DNA of 64,000 bases from an uncultured Prevotellaceae bacterium. GTDB taxonomy: Bacteria; Bacteroidota; Bacteroidia; Bacteroidales; Bacteroidaceae. The notes below the pieces were generated by a model. That model saw nothing but the letters and a program-made list of their open reading frames with translations. It did not search any database and was not told the origin of the DNA. The translations under genes and the position numbers were made by a program. Positions 25,290 to 33,535 of the stretch are shown piece after piece (within the stretch, counting starts at the first letter, position 1; each line of letters begins with the position of its first letter). Location: positions 62,001 through 126,000 of the forward strand of contig CACZZQ010000002.1 of assembly GCA_902785695.1 (NCBI GenBank), in the 5' to 3' direction.

Positions 25290-25325
25290 TGAAACAAAGA
25301 TTATTGATTTTTATTTTAGTTTAAT
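25290..25325 (+). pseudogene. Remnant of a gene start (signal-peptide-like 11 residues)
   Basis: ATG at 25290 opens MKQRLLIFILV followed by TAA. It looks like the first half of a signal peptide, in the right place behind a good promoter. On the other strand 25316-25390 encodes a 24-residue MKKLFVIAAGCVVFLTLL-type peptide, also signal-like, with no continuation. The region is probably decayed. Confidence 0.35.
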
Positions 25326-25480
25326 TCATCATTATTAAGGAGGGTAAGAAATACAACGCAGCCGGCAGCTATCACGAATAACTTTTTCATCAGAATCTGT
25401 CCACACACCACTCATAATACTCTACTCATCTATCGAAGACAAAATTCCCATATATAGAAAAACACAAAAGAAAAAGCCCA

Positions 25481-26047
25481 TTATTTGTTTCTATCAAGAT
25501 GCTGCAATATGCGCTGGGCGCCACTATTGCCTTGCTGCGATGCTTGTTTCAGCCAGTGAATGGCAGTGACTGTGTCATTTTGTTGCAGGCAGAGGATGCC
25601 TATGTTCAGCTGTGCCGTAGCGTGTCCTTTCTGTGCGGCCCGCATGTACCAGTAGCTGGCAGAGTCGGCATCTTGCCGCAAGCCTTTGCCTGCATGATAT
25701 AGCCACCCCAAATTCAGTTGTGCCAAGGTGTTGTCCTGCCGTGCTGCCAACAGGAACCAGCGGGCGGCTTCCCCAAAGTCCTGCCTGATGCCCTGTCCGT
25801 CCTTATACATCACCCCAAGGTTGTTCTGCGCTTCGCTCACACCTTGTTCTGCCGCTTTCTGATACCAGAAAGCCGCTTCTGGGAAGTCATCTTCCTTGTC
25901 GAATGCCAGGGCCACTTTCATCTGTGACGCAGCATCCCCTTGCTCCGCCAACGCCATCACGTCCTCGTCCACGGAGACAGGGATGTGCTTGCATCCGAAG
26001 AGCAACAGGAGGAACAGACCAAAACAAAGTCTCATATTTTTCTTCAT
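25481..26047 (-). CDS. Sel1-repeat lipoprotein
   Basis: The 188-residue lipoprotein begins MKKNMRLCFGLFLLLLFGC (Cys19) and contains four to five Sel1-type TPR units with the A..W(Y/F)..AA..G...A..NLG pattern (for example AAFWYQKAAEQGVSEAQNNLGVMYKDG and SASYWYMRAAQKGHATAQLNIG). Such repeats bind proteins or peptides. The frame is open to 26101, but the TATATTTG box at 26059-26066 puts the start at 26047. Confidence 0.85.
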   Translation of the reverse strand: MKKNMRLCFGLFLLLLFGCKHIPVSVDEDVMALAEQGDAASQMKVALAFDKEDDFPEAAFWYQKAAEQGVSEAQNNLGVMYKDGQGIRQDFGEAARWFLLAARQDNTLAQLNLGWLYHAGKGLRQDADSASYWYMRAAQKGHATAQLNIGILCLQQNDTVTAIHWLKQASQQGNSGAQRILQHLDRNK

Positions 26048-26058
26048 TAATTGCTTTG

Positions 26059-26066
26059 CAAATATA
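26059..26066 (-). promoter_or_regulatory. -7 box of the Sel1 lipoprotein gene
   Basis: TATATTTG followed by C, read on the minus strand, ends 11 bases before the ATG, leaving a leader of only a few bases. Confidence 0.55.
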
Positions 26067-26214
26067 TAACAAAAAAGTCTATCATCCAAATTTTGGCACA
26101 AATAATGCAGAGAATCACAATTGATATTTGTATTCTATAAAGTCAAAGTCAAACCCACAAGGCCATGAAAACATAATTTTTCTAAAATCAATAGCGGTTT
26201 AGGAAAAAAATGCG

Positions 26215-26222
26215 TACCTTTG
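26215..26222 (+). promoter_or_regulatory. -7 box ahead of tsaB
   Basis: TACCTTTG followed by C lies 29 bases before tsaB, at the head of the compact tsaB-to-rseP run. Confidence 0.55.
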
Positions 26223-26251
26223 CACATTCAATATAATAAGGTATTAGATAA

Positions 26252-26941
26252 ATGTCGTGCATACTACATATAGAGACCAGCACCACAGTGTGCTCGGTGG
26301 CCGTTTCTGAGGATTCCCACGTGATTTTCCAACAGGAAGACCACAGTGGACCGAACCATGCAGAGCGGCTGGGATCGATGGTTGACGAGGCCCTCTCGTT
26401 TACAGATAATCATGCTATTCCCTTTGATGCCGTCGCCGTGAGTTGCGGTCCTGGCTCTTATACTGGATTGCGCATCGGTGTGTCGATGGCAAAGGGCATC
26501 TGCTATGGCAGGAATCTGAAGCTCATTGCCGTTCCAACATTGGAGTTGATGTGCGTCCCCGTGCTTTTAAGAGAAATGGTGGAAGACGATGCCCTGCTCT
26601 GCCCGATGATTGATGCCCGCCGCATGGAGGTCTATGCAGGCGTTTTCGACCGTGCGCTCCATGAGGTTCGTCCCATTGGTGCCGATGTGGTCGATGCCGA
26701 GACCTACAAGCAATGGCTCGACGAGCGTCCTGTTTACTTCTTCGGCAACGGAGCCGCCAAGTGTATGGCGACCATCAACCATCCCAATGCCCATCTGATA
26801 GAAGGTATTGAGCCTTTAGCAAAATGGATGCAGCCGCTGGCCGAGCGCCGACTACTGAACGAGCAGACAGAGGACGTGGCTTATTTCGAGCCTTTCTATC
26901 TGAAGGACTATGTAGCAAAGATGCCGCGCAAACTGATTTAA
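26252..26941 (+). CDS. tsaB: tRNA threonylcarbamoyladenosine biosynthesis protein TsaB
   Basis: TsaB is the inactive Kae1-like partner that stabilises TsaD in making t6A37 of ANN-decoding tRNAs. The protein starts SCILHIETSTTVCSVAVSED, has HAERL, the VSCGPGSYTGLRIGVSMAKG stretch and TLELMC, all typical. Length 229 is normal. It begins a tightly packed operon: DUF4290 follows after 3 bases, then murA with a 1-base overlap. Confidence 0.93.
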   Translation: MSCILHIETSTTVCSVAVSEDSHVIFQQEDHSGPNHAERLGSMVDEALSFTDNHAIPFDAVAVSCGPGSYTGLRIGVSMAKGICYGRNLKLIAVPTLELMCVPVLLREMVEDDALLCPMIDARRMEVYAGVFDRALHEVRPIGADVVDAETYKQWLDERPVYFFGNGAAKCMATINHPNAHLIEGIEPLAKWMQPLAERRLLNEQTEDVAYFEPFYLKDYVAKMPRKLI

Positions 26942-26944
26942 ACT

Positions 26945-27550
26945 ATGAACATACAAGGATTGGACTACAACACACAACGCGAGCCGTTGCTGATGCCAGA
27001 ATATGGCCGCGAGATTCAGCGCATGATAGACCATGCCATCACACTGCCCGACAAGGCCGAGCGACTGCGCTGCGCTAAGTCTATCGTCAAGCTGATGGCG
27101 AACAAGGTTCCCCAGATTCGCGACAACAACGGCTACGAGCAGACACTTTGGGACCATCTGTATCTGATGAGCCACAAGCAATTGGATATCGACTGGCCCT
27201 TCGACATTAGTGAGGCCGAGAAATTCCACAACAAGCCTCAACCCATGCCGTTGCCACAAGGAGATATTCGCCTGCGTCACTACGGACGACTGGTCAGCGA
27301 GATGCTCAACAAGATCAAGGAGATGCCGGAAGGTGCCGAGCGTGAAGAGTTGATTCGCCTGACGGCTAATCAAATGAAGCGCGACCTGATCCAGTGGGGA
27401 CACGGTTCTATTGACGACGAGAAGGTGGCTGACGACATAGCCCGCATGACCGACGGTGCTGTACAGTTGGACCTGAGCCACTTCACGTTCGAGCGTATCA
27501 ATTTGAACGACACGCCTGCAAAGCGTTCATCTGGCAAAAAGAAGAAATAA
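26945..27550 (+). CDS. DUF4290 family protein
   Basis: This 201-residue cytosolic protein is restricted to Bacteroidetes as far as I know. It starts GLDYNTQREPLLMPEYGREIQRMIDHA and shows NNGYEQTLWDHLYLMSHKQLDIDWPF, both hallmarks of DUF4290. It ends in a Lys-rich tail (SSGKKKK). Its stop codon shares one base with the murA start, so translation is probably coupled. The function is unknown. The constant link to murA suggests a role near cell-wall precursor synthesis. Confidence 0.85.
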   Translation: MNIQGLDYNTQREPLLMPEYGREIQRMIDHAITLPDKAERLRCAKSIVKLMANKVPQIRDNNGYEQTLWDHLYLMSHKQLDIDWPFDISEAEKFHNKPQPMPLPQGDIRLRHYGRLVSEMLNKIKEMPEGAEREELIRLTANQMKRDLIQWGHGSIDDEKVADDIARMTDGAVQLDLSHFTFERINLNDTPAKRSSGKKKK

Positions 27551-28854
27551 TGGCATCATTCTTTATTGAGGGAGGACATCCCCTGAGCGGAACCATCACA
27601 CCACAAGGTGCCAAGAATGAAGCCTTGCAGGTGATTTGTGCCACGCTACTGACAAGCGAGCAGGTGACTATCCATAACATTCCGCGCATCCGCGATGTGA
27701 TGAACCTCATCCAGCTGCTGAAGGACATCGGGGTAAAAGTAAGCGACGAAGGCAACACCTTTACCTTTCAGGCCGACGAGCTGAATCTGAACTATCTGGA
27801 GAGCGATGAGTTTGTACATAAATGCTCACAATTGCGCGGCTCGGTGATGATGATTGGTCCGCTGCTGGCTCGCATGGGGAAAGCCATTATCGCAAAACCT
27901 GGCGGCGACAAGATAGGACGACGCCGACTGGACACCCACTTCCTGGGCTTTGAACGGCTGGGCGCACAGTTCCATCACTTGGCAGAACGTGATGTCTATG
28001 AGATATCAGCAGAAAAGCTTAGGGGACAGTATATGCTACTCGATGAAGCTTCAGTGACCGGTACTGCCAATATTGTGATGGCTGCCGTGATGGCAAAAGG
28101 CACGACAACCATCTACAATGCTGCCTGTGAGCCATACCTCCAGCAGCTCTGTAAGATGCTGAACCAGATGGGGGCGCGCATCAGCGGCATCGCATCGAAC
28201 CTGTTGACCATTGAGGGTGTCGAACAATTGAACGGCACGGAGCATACCATCCTGCCTGACATGATTGAGGTGGGCTCGTTTATCGGTATGGCAGCCATGG
28301 TGGGCGACGGCATCCGCATCAAGGATGTCTCCATCAAAGATCTGGGCATCATCCCCAACACCTTCCGCCGTATGGGTATCAAAGTGAAGGAAGAGGGCGA
28401 CGACCTATTTATCCCCCATATGCGTCATTACGAGATACAGTCGTTTATCGACGGTACTATCATGACACTGGCCGATGCACCTTGGCCCGGACTGACCCCC
28501 GACTTGCTGTCGGTGCTCATCACTGTAGCCACACAGGCCCGCGGTTCGGTGCTGGTTCATCAGAAGATGTTCGAGAGCCGACTCTTTTTCGTCGACAAGC
28601 TCATCGATATGGGTGCACAGATTATCCTTTGCGACCCCCATCGTGCCGTAGTGGTAGGTCACGACCGCAAGGTGCAGTTGCGAGGCGGACGTATGTCGAG
28701 TCCCGATATACGTGCCGGTATCGCCCTGCTGATTGCAGCTATGAGTGCAAAGGGTACTAGTCGCATCGACAATATCGAACAGATAGATCGAGGCTACGAG
28801 GACATCGAAGGTCGATTGAATGCTCTTGGTGCCAAAATTAGAAGGGAAAAGTGA
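27550..28854 (+). CDS. murA: UDP-N-acetylglucosamine 1-carboxyvinyltransferase (Asp-type MurA)
   Basis: MurA starts peptidoglycan synthesis by adding enolpyruvate to UDP-GlcNAc. Conserved parts include GGHPLSGTITPQGAKNEAL, LRGSVMMIGPLLAR and the active loop KPGGDKIGRRRLDTH. In that loop Asp120 replaces the Cys that fosfomycin alkylates (Cys115 in E. coli), as in other naturally fosfomycin-insensitive MurA enzymes. The last codons (REK, stop) lie inside the 43-base repeat. Length 434 is usual. Confidence 0.95.
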   Translation: MASFFIEGGHPLSGTITPQGAKNEALQVICATLLTSEQVTIHNIPRIRDVMNLIQLLKDIGVKVSDEGNTFTFQADELNLNYLESDEFVHKCSQLRGSVMMIGPLLARMGKAIIAKPGGDKIGRRRLDTHFLGFERLGAQFHHLAERDVYEISAEKLRGQYMLLDEASVTGTANIVMAAVMAKGTTTIYNAACEPYLQQLCKMLNQMGARISGIASNLLTIEGVEQLNGTEHTILPDMIEVGSFIGMAAMVGDGIRIKDVSIKDLGIIPNTFRRMGIKVKEEGDDLFIPHMRHYEIQSFIDGTIMTLADAPWPGLTPDLLSVLITVATQARGSVLVHQKMFESRLFFVDKLIDMGAQIILCDPHRAVVVGHDRKVQLRGGRMSSPDIRAGIALLIAAMSAKGTSRIDNIEQIDRGYEDIEGRLNALGAKIRREK

Positions 28855-28884
28855 ATAGTGAAAAGTGAATAATTTGCTACCGCT
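28842..28884 (+). repeat. 43-base intercistronic repeat, copy 2 (murA-rimM)
   Basis: All 43 bases are identical to 7186-7228. Here it is sense to the genes and provides the stop codon of murA. Confidence 0.9.
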
Positions 28885-28891
28885 GCTGTAA

Positions 28892-29401
28892 ATGATTAAG
28901 AAGGAAGACGTATACAAGATAGGCCGAATAGGAAAGGCGCACGGCGTGAAGGGAGAGGTGACTTTCAACTTCAATGATGATGTATTTGACCGTGTGGATG
29001 CCGAATATCTCATCTTAGAGGTCGATGGCATTCTGGTACCTTTCTTCATGGAAGAATACCGTTTCCGATCAGACAGCACTGCCTTGGTGAAGTTCGAGGA
29101 TATTGACACACAGGACCGTGCTCGCGAGCTGACCAACTGCGATGTCTATTTCCCTCGCGAGCTGTCGGATAATGATGAAGAGGAAATCTCGTGGTCGTTC
29201 CTCGTAGGCTTCAGCATCGTTGATGCCCAAAACGGAAAGAACGTAGGTACTATCGCCAGCATTGACGACAACACAATGAATATTCTGTTCGAACTGGAAG
29301 ACGGCACGTTGATTCCTGCATCGGAAGAATTGATTACAGATATTGATAAAGATAACAAAACAATTACAATAGCCCTTCCTGAGGGTATCCTGGAATTATG
29401 A
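28892..29401 (+). CDS. rimM: Ribosome maturation factor RimM
   Basis: RimM helps assemble the 30S head by binding S19. The 169-residue protein has the N-terminal beta-barrel (YKIGRIGKAHGVKGEVTFNF) and the PRC-barrel half (LVGFSIVDAQNGKNVGTI, FELEDGTLIPASEELI). It overlaps dxr by four bases (ATGA). There is no trmD or rpsP neighbour, which is normal for Bacteroidetes. Confidence 0.95.
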   Translation: MIKKEDVYKIGRIGKAHGVKGEVTFNFNDDVFDRVDAEYLILEVDGILVPFFMEEYRFRSDSTALVKFEDIDTQDRARELTNCDVYFPRELSDNDEEEISWSFLVGFSIVDAQNGKNVGTIASIDDNTMNILFELEDGTLIPASEELITDIDKDNKTITIALPEGILEL

Positions 29402-30555
29402 AAAAACAAATAGCTATTCTCGGTTCTACGGGAAGCATTGGCACACAGGCACTCGAAGTCATCGAGGAACATAGCGACCTGTATGAGGTCTACTGTCTGA
29501 CTGCCAATAACAAGGTGGAACTGCTGGCTGAGCAGGCTCATAAGTTCAAGCCCGCAGCCATCGTCATTGCCAACGAGGCTCGCTACGATGAGCTGAAAAC
29601 ACTGATGAGCGATATGCCCGACGTGAAAGTGTATGCCGGAGCACGCGCCCTTGACGAGATTGTAGAGTCTGGTCCCATCGACATGGTGCTGACGGCTATG
29701 GTGGGCTTTGCAGGTCTCTCGCCCACTATCCACGCCATCAAGGCGAAGAAGACCATCTGTCTGGCCAACAAAGAGACGCTGGTGGTGGCTGGTGAACTCA
29801 TCTGTCAGTTGGCCATGGAGAACCGTTGCTCTATCTTGCCTGTAGACAGTGAACACTCTGCCATCTTCCAGTCGTTGGTTGGCGAGGACGAGAACCCCAT
29901 CGACAAGATTCTGCTCACAGCATCGGGTGGCCCGTTCCGCACCAAGACCATGGAGGAGATTGCCCATGTTACCAAGGCCGATGCCCTGCGTCACCCCACA
30001 TGGGACATGGGTGCAAAGATTACCATCGACTCGGCTTCGATGATGAACAAAGGCTTCGAGGTGATTGAGGCGAAATGGCTCTTCGGCGTTGATGCCAAAC
30101 AGATTCAAGTGTTGGTACATCCACAGAGCATCGTTCATAGTGCCGTGCAGTTTATGGACGGTAGCGTGAAAGCCCAACTCGGCGTCCCCGATATGCGTCT
30201 GCCTATCCAGTACGCCTTCTCGTTCCCCAAGCGATTGCCACTGAGTGGTGAACGCCTGGATCTCTTTGCTGCCCAGCATCTGGATTTCTTCGAGCCCGAC
30301 CTTAAAAAGTTCCGTTGCTTAGCTATGGCCTACGAGGCACTGAACCAAGGCGGCAATATGCCTTGTATCGTCAATGCAGCCAACGAGATTGTGAACCGTG
30401 CCTTCTTAGAGGACCGTTGCGGATTCCTGCAGATGGGCGACATCATCGAAAAGACTATGCAGCGTGCCACCTTCATCCAGAAGCCCACTTACGAGGACTA
30501 TCTGCAGAGTGATGCCGAGGCAAGGCGAATTGCCAGTTCAATGCTTAATGCTTAA
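29398..30555 (+). CDS. dxr: 1-deoxy-D-xylulose 5-phosphate reductoisomerase
   Basis: Dxr (IspC) makes 2-C-methyl-D-erythritol 4-phosphate, the second step of the MEP isoprenoid pathway. The sequence shows the NADPH site ILGSTGSIGTQALEV, ANKETLVVAGE, the metal and substrate residues in PVDSEHSAIFQ and TASGGPFR, and HPTWDMGAKITIDSASMMNKGFEVIEA. The final codons (SMLNA) fall in the AATGCTTA repeat. ispD of the same pathway lies at 50.3 kb. Confidence 0.96.
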   Translation: MKKQIAILGSTGSIGTQALEVIEEHSDLYEVYCLTANNKVELLAEQAHKFKPAAIVIANEARYDELKTLMSDMPDVKVYAGARALDEIVESGPIDMVLTAMVGFAGLSPTIHAIKAKKTICLANKETLVVAGELICQLAMENRCSILPVDSEHSAIFQSLVGEDENPIDKILLTASGGPFRTKTMEEIAHVTKADALRHPTWDMGAKITIDSASMMNKGFEVIEAKWLFGVDAKQIQVLVHPQSIVHSAVQFMDGSVKAQLGVPDMRLPIQYAFSFPKRLPLSGERLDLFAAQHLDFFEPDLKKFRCLAMAYEALNQGGNMPCIVNAANEIVNRAFLEDRCGFLQMGDIIEKTMQRATFIQKPTYEDYLQSDAEARRIASSMLNA

Positions 30556-30605
30556 TGCATCATGCATAATTGGCTGAACAATAATATTAAGAATTAAGAA
30601 TTGAA
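30541..30605 (+). repeat. AATGCTTAATGC-type intercistronic repeat (copy 2)
   Basis: Two AATGCTTA units, a variable centre and ATTAAGAATTAAGAATTG echo the rpsB-tsf spacer. It starts within the last codons of dxr. Confidence 0.65.
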
Positions 30606-30608
30606 ATC

Positions 30609-32066
30609 ATGGAAATATTTCTGATAAAAGCACTGCAGTTCATGTTGGCAATCAGCCTGCTGGTACTGCTTCATGAACTGGGACACTTTACGTTTGCCAA
30701 ACTCTTTAAGGTAAGGGTCAGCAGGTTCTATCTCTTCTTCAACCCCAAATTCCACATCGTCAGCACCTACGACTCTTGGGTACGCCGATTGTTGAGACTG
30801 AAGCCCGAGGTAGTTCCCACTAAAGAGGAAGAAGAGACCGACAAAGACGGTAAGGTTACCAAGAAAATCAAGAAGGAATATGTTGGTACGGAATACGGAA
30901 TTGGCTGGTTGCCACTGGGTGGCTATTGTGCCATCGACGGTATGATTGACGAGACCAACCAGAAACTCTCTGAGATAGCCCAGCCCTGGGAGTTCCGTAC
31001 AAAGCCTGTATGGCAGCGTCTGCTCATCATGGTGGGTGGGGTATTTGTCAATTTCCTGCTGGCACTGTTCATCTATTCCATGGTACTCTTCACTTGGGGC
31101 GAGACCTATACCCCGCTGCAGAGCATGACACAGGGTATGGAGTTCAACGAGGAAGCGAAGGCCTTAGGCTTCCAGGACGGCGACATTCTGATATCCACCA
31201 ACGAGAAAGACTTCAAGAAGGCCGATGCCAATATGTATCGTATGATCTGCAATGCAGAAGAGGTACATGTGATGCGCCAAGGAAAGCCTGTCACCATACA
31301 GATGCCCGAGGGACTTAGCCTGGTGGAAATGGCACAAACCGTACCGGCCTTTGTACGTCCATTCTATCCAGCTGAGATAGACAGTGTCATTCCCGGCACA
31401 CCAGCAGAAAGCATCGGTTTAAAGAAAGGCGACAAGATTCTGGCAGCCAACAATAAGGAGGTGAAATCGTTCTACGGATTTACTGACGAACTGACCCGCA
31501 TGAACGATGTACTGGTATCAGCAAAGACTACAGAAGATAGCTTGAAAGCTTTGCAGTTGACATTGGTTTACCAGCGTGGCGAGGTGATTGACACCGTCAA
31601 CACCACACTGACAAAAGACCTGAAACTGGGCTTTGCACCAAAACAGATTTATGAACCCACAACTTTCGAGTACGGCTTCCTTGAGAGTTTCCCCGCTGGC
31701 ATCGCCTATGGCTGGAACACGTTGAGCAGCTACGTAAGCGACTTGAAATACCTCTTCTCAAGCGACGGTGTAAAACAGTTGGGCGGCTTCGGAGCCATCG
31801 GCAGCCTGTTCCCCTCAGCATGGGACTGGCATCAGTTCTGGCTGATGACGGCTTTCCTCAGCATCATCCTGGCATTCATGAACATCCTGCCTATCCCAGC
31901 ATTGGACGGTGGACACGTGCTGTTCCTGCTCTATGAGATGATTACCCGTAAGAAGCCTTCCGAGGACTTCCTCATCAAGGCTGAGTATATCGGTTTTGGT
32001 GCGCTCATTCTACTGATGGTAGTAGCCAATCTGAACGATATCCTACGAGCTTTCCACCTTATGTAA
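30609..32066 (+). CDS. rseP: RIP metalloprotease RseP (site-2 protease)
   Basis: RseP cuts transmembrane proteins within the membrane. Zinc ligands are visible in LLHELGHFTFA (His22, Glu23, His26), and the partner motif NILPIPALDGGHVLF lies near residue 425. Two PDZ-type regions occupy the middle. Between strands, a Lys/Glu-rich insert (PTKEEEETDKDGKVTKKIKKEY, 76-97) typical of Bacteroidetes precedes GWLPLGGY. It ends 8 bases inside the convergent comEC gene. Confidence 0.94.
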   Translation: MEIFLIKALQFMLAISLLVLLHELGHFTFAKLFKVRVSRFYLFFNPKFHIVSTYDSWVRRLLRLKPEVVPTKEEEETDKDGKVTKKIKKEYVGTEYGIGWLPLGGYCAIDGMIDETNQKLSEIAQPWEFRTKPVWQRLLIMVGGVFVNFLLALFIYSMVLFTWGETYTPLQSMTQGMEFNEEAKALGFQDGDILISTNEKDFKKADANMYRMICNAEEVHVMRQGKPVTIQMPEGLSLVEMAQTVPAFVRPFYPAEIDSVIPGTPAESIGLKKGDKILAANNKEVKSFYGFTDELTRMNDVLVSAKTTEDSLKALQLTLVYQRGEVIDTVNTTLTKDLKLGFAPKQIYEPTTFEYGFLESFPAGIAYGWNTLSSYVSDLKYLFSSDGVKQLGGFGAIGSLFPSAWDWHQFWLMTAFLSIILAFMNILPIPALDGGHVLFLLYEMITRKKPSEDFLIKAEYIGFGALILLMVVANLNDILRAFHLM

Positions 32067-33450
32067 TAGGCTTTACGCGCTGTAACGTCCGTAAGGAGAA
32101 ATAGAAGCATAAGAAAACGATATACAACAAACATACCTGAAGAACAGACGGATGCAAACCGTCGATACTGGCACAAGGCATTTGGGACATCCACCCAAGT
32201 GCCTTGTTTAGTAATCCCACCACACAAAGCAAGGCAGGAGCCAACGATGGAACCACCACAACAAGCAAGGCACCATAAAGAATAATCGTGGCAGCAGGTA
32301 TGACGAGGAAATTAGTCAGCAGGAAATAAGTGGAGAAACGTCCGAAATGATAGGCTATGAGTGGAGCCACGCCTATCTGTGCAGCCACAGACACCCCCAC
32401 CATATTATATATATAACGCACAAGAGAATGCTTCACCAGATAGTTATCAGGGAAGAAGCTCTCAAACAAAGGCATCAATAGTAGGATAGCGAGAACGGCA
32501 GAGAACGACAGTTGGAAGCCAATATCATAAAGTGACTCAGGACTGACTATCAACATCACAATAGCCGTGAAGCACAACAGATTGACAGGCGAACGATGAC
32601 GACCTGACACTGAAAAGAGAGCGTAGATGCTGATCATCGTAGCCGAACGGACTACACTGGTGGACAAGCCCGTCAGAAAAGCATAGGCCCAGAGACTCAG
32701 GATGATGGCAACCTGCGAGAGCCAGAAATGCCGTCGCCCAAACGTCAGACGGAAAAGCAAGAGATAGATGACACCCAGATGCAAGCCGCTGAGTGCCAGG
32801 ATATGCGAGGCTCCTGTTACGGAATACTTCTCTCTCAAATCTTTTGTCAATGCCGACTTATCACCCAGCGTCATAGCAGCCAGCACAGCATATTGTTCGT
32901 CATCTGCCCCCTGCGTCCTATATCGGTTCAATAAGTAATGGCGATAATAAAGGAAGTGCAACCGAACACGCTGCATTCGGGACAATTTTTCGGTACCGCT
33001 GCCTCCGAATGCCCAGTCCTTACTACGAACGAAGCCACTATCCGGATGGTTAACAAGCAAGTTACTGCCTAACTGCAGCTGTCTGCTGCGCTCGTCTTTC
33101 CACAGGAAACAGCGTACACGCCGGTCTTCCTCTGGCAATAACAAGTCTACGACTATCGTCTTTGGCTTCTCTGACGGTTCAGAAAAAACAACAGCCTCAA
33201 CCTGAGAATCATCAGTCGAGACCCGTTCTTCTGGCTGTGCAACTAGCATTCCCAACAAGAAGAAACAAGACAGGATGCCAATACTCTGTATATGAGCCCG
33301 GCGATAAAGAAACCATGTCAACAGGATGCAAGCAGCAAATGCCACTACGATGACCCTTGCATAGGGCATCAAAGGTGCTGTCAGGATGCCTGTTATCAAG
33401 CTTATGGCAGGCATCAGCAATGGCATTATTTCTGTTCTCCTTGGATTCAT
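32059..33450 (-). CDS. comEC: ComEC/Rec2-family DNA-uptake channel protein
   Basis: The 463-residue membrane protein shows the ComEC core: a beta-rich domain (EAVVFSEPSEKPKTI, about 80-150) and the competence domain with the signature YSVTGASHILALSGLHLGVIYLLL and many helices. The C-terminal metallo-beta-lactamase-like nuclease of the Bacillus form is absent. The ATG at 33450 is chosen because a TACTTTTG box lies at 33457-33464. ComEC passes single-stranded DNA across the inner membrane in competent cells. Confidence 0.9.
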   Translation of the reverse strand: MNPRRTEIMPLLMPAISLITGILTAPLMPYARVIVVAFAACILLTWFLYRRAHIQSIGILSCFFLLGMLVAQPEERVSTDDSQVEAVVFSEPSEKPKTIVVDLLLPEEDRRVRCFLWKDERSRQLQLGSNLLVNHPDSGFVRSKDWAFGGSGTEKLSRMQRVRLHFLYYRHYLLNRYRTQGADDEQYAVLAAMTLGDKSALTKDLREKYSVTGASHILALSGLHLGVIYLLLFRLTFGRRHFWLSQVAIILSLWAYAFLTGLSTSVVRSATMISIYALFSVSGRHRSPVNLLCFTAIVMLIVSPESLYDIGFQLSFSAVLAILLLMPLFESFFPDNYLVKHSLVRYIYNMVGVSVAAQIGVAPLIAYHFGRFSTYFLLTNFLVIPAATIILYGALLVVVVPSLAPALLCVVGLLNKALGWMSQMPCASIDGLHPSVLQVCLLYIVFLCFYFSLRTLQRVKPIT

Positions 33451-33456
33451 TGTTTG

Positions 33457-33464
33457 CAAAAGTA
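33457..33464 (-). promoter_or_regulatory. -7 box of comEC
   Basis: Minus-strand TACTTTTG ends 6 bases before the ATG at 33450, predicting a leaderless or nearly leaderless mRNA. It also rules out the longer start at 33459. Confidence 0.55.
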
Positions 33465-33473
33465 CACAAAATA

Positions 33474-33505
33474 TTTGGCGTTGACAATGCTTTTTCGTAA
33501 TTTTG
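33474..33505 (+). promoter_or_regulatory. Promoter of the galactanase gene
   Basis: TTTG (33474-33477) and TAATTTTG (33498-33505) are 20 bases apart, divergent from the comEC promoter. Confidence 0.7.
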
Positions 33506-33535
33506 CAGCAAATAACAAAGTAAAACTACAACAGA

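Noticed and set aside
29146-30279. 377-residue minus-strand open frame opposite rimM and dxr
   Set aside because: It is a mirror frame of dxr, with no recognisable domain and no promoter box.
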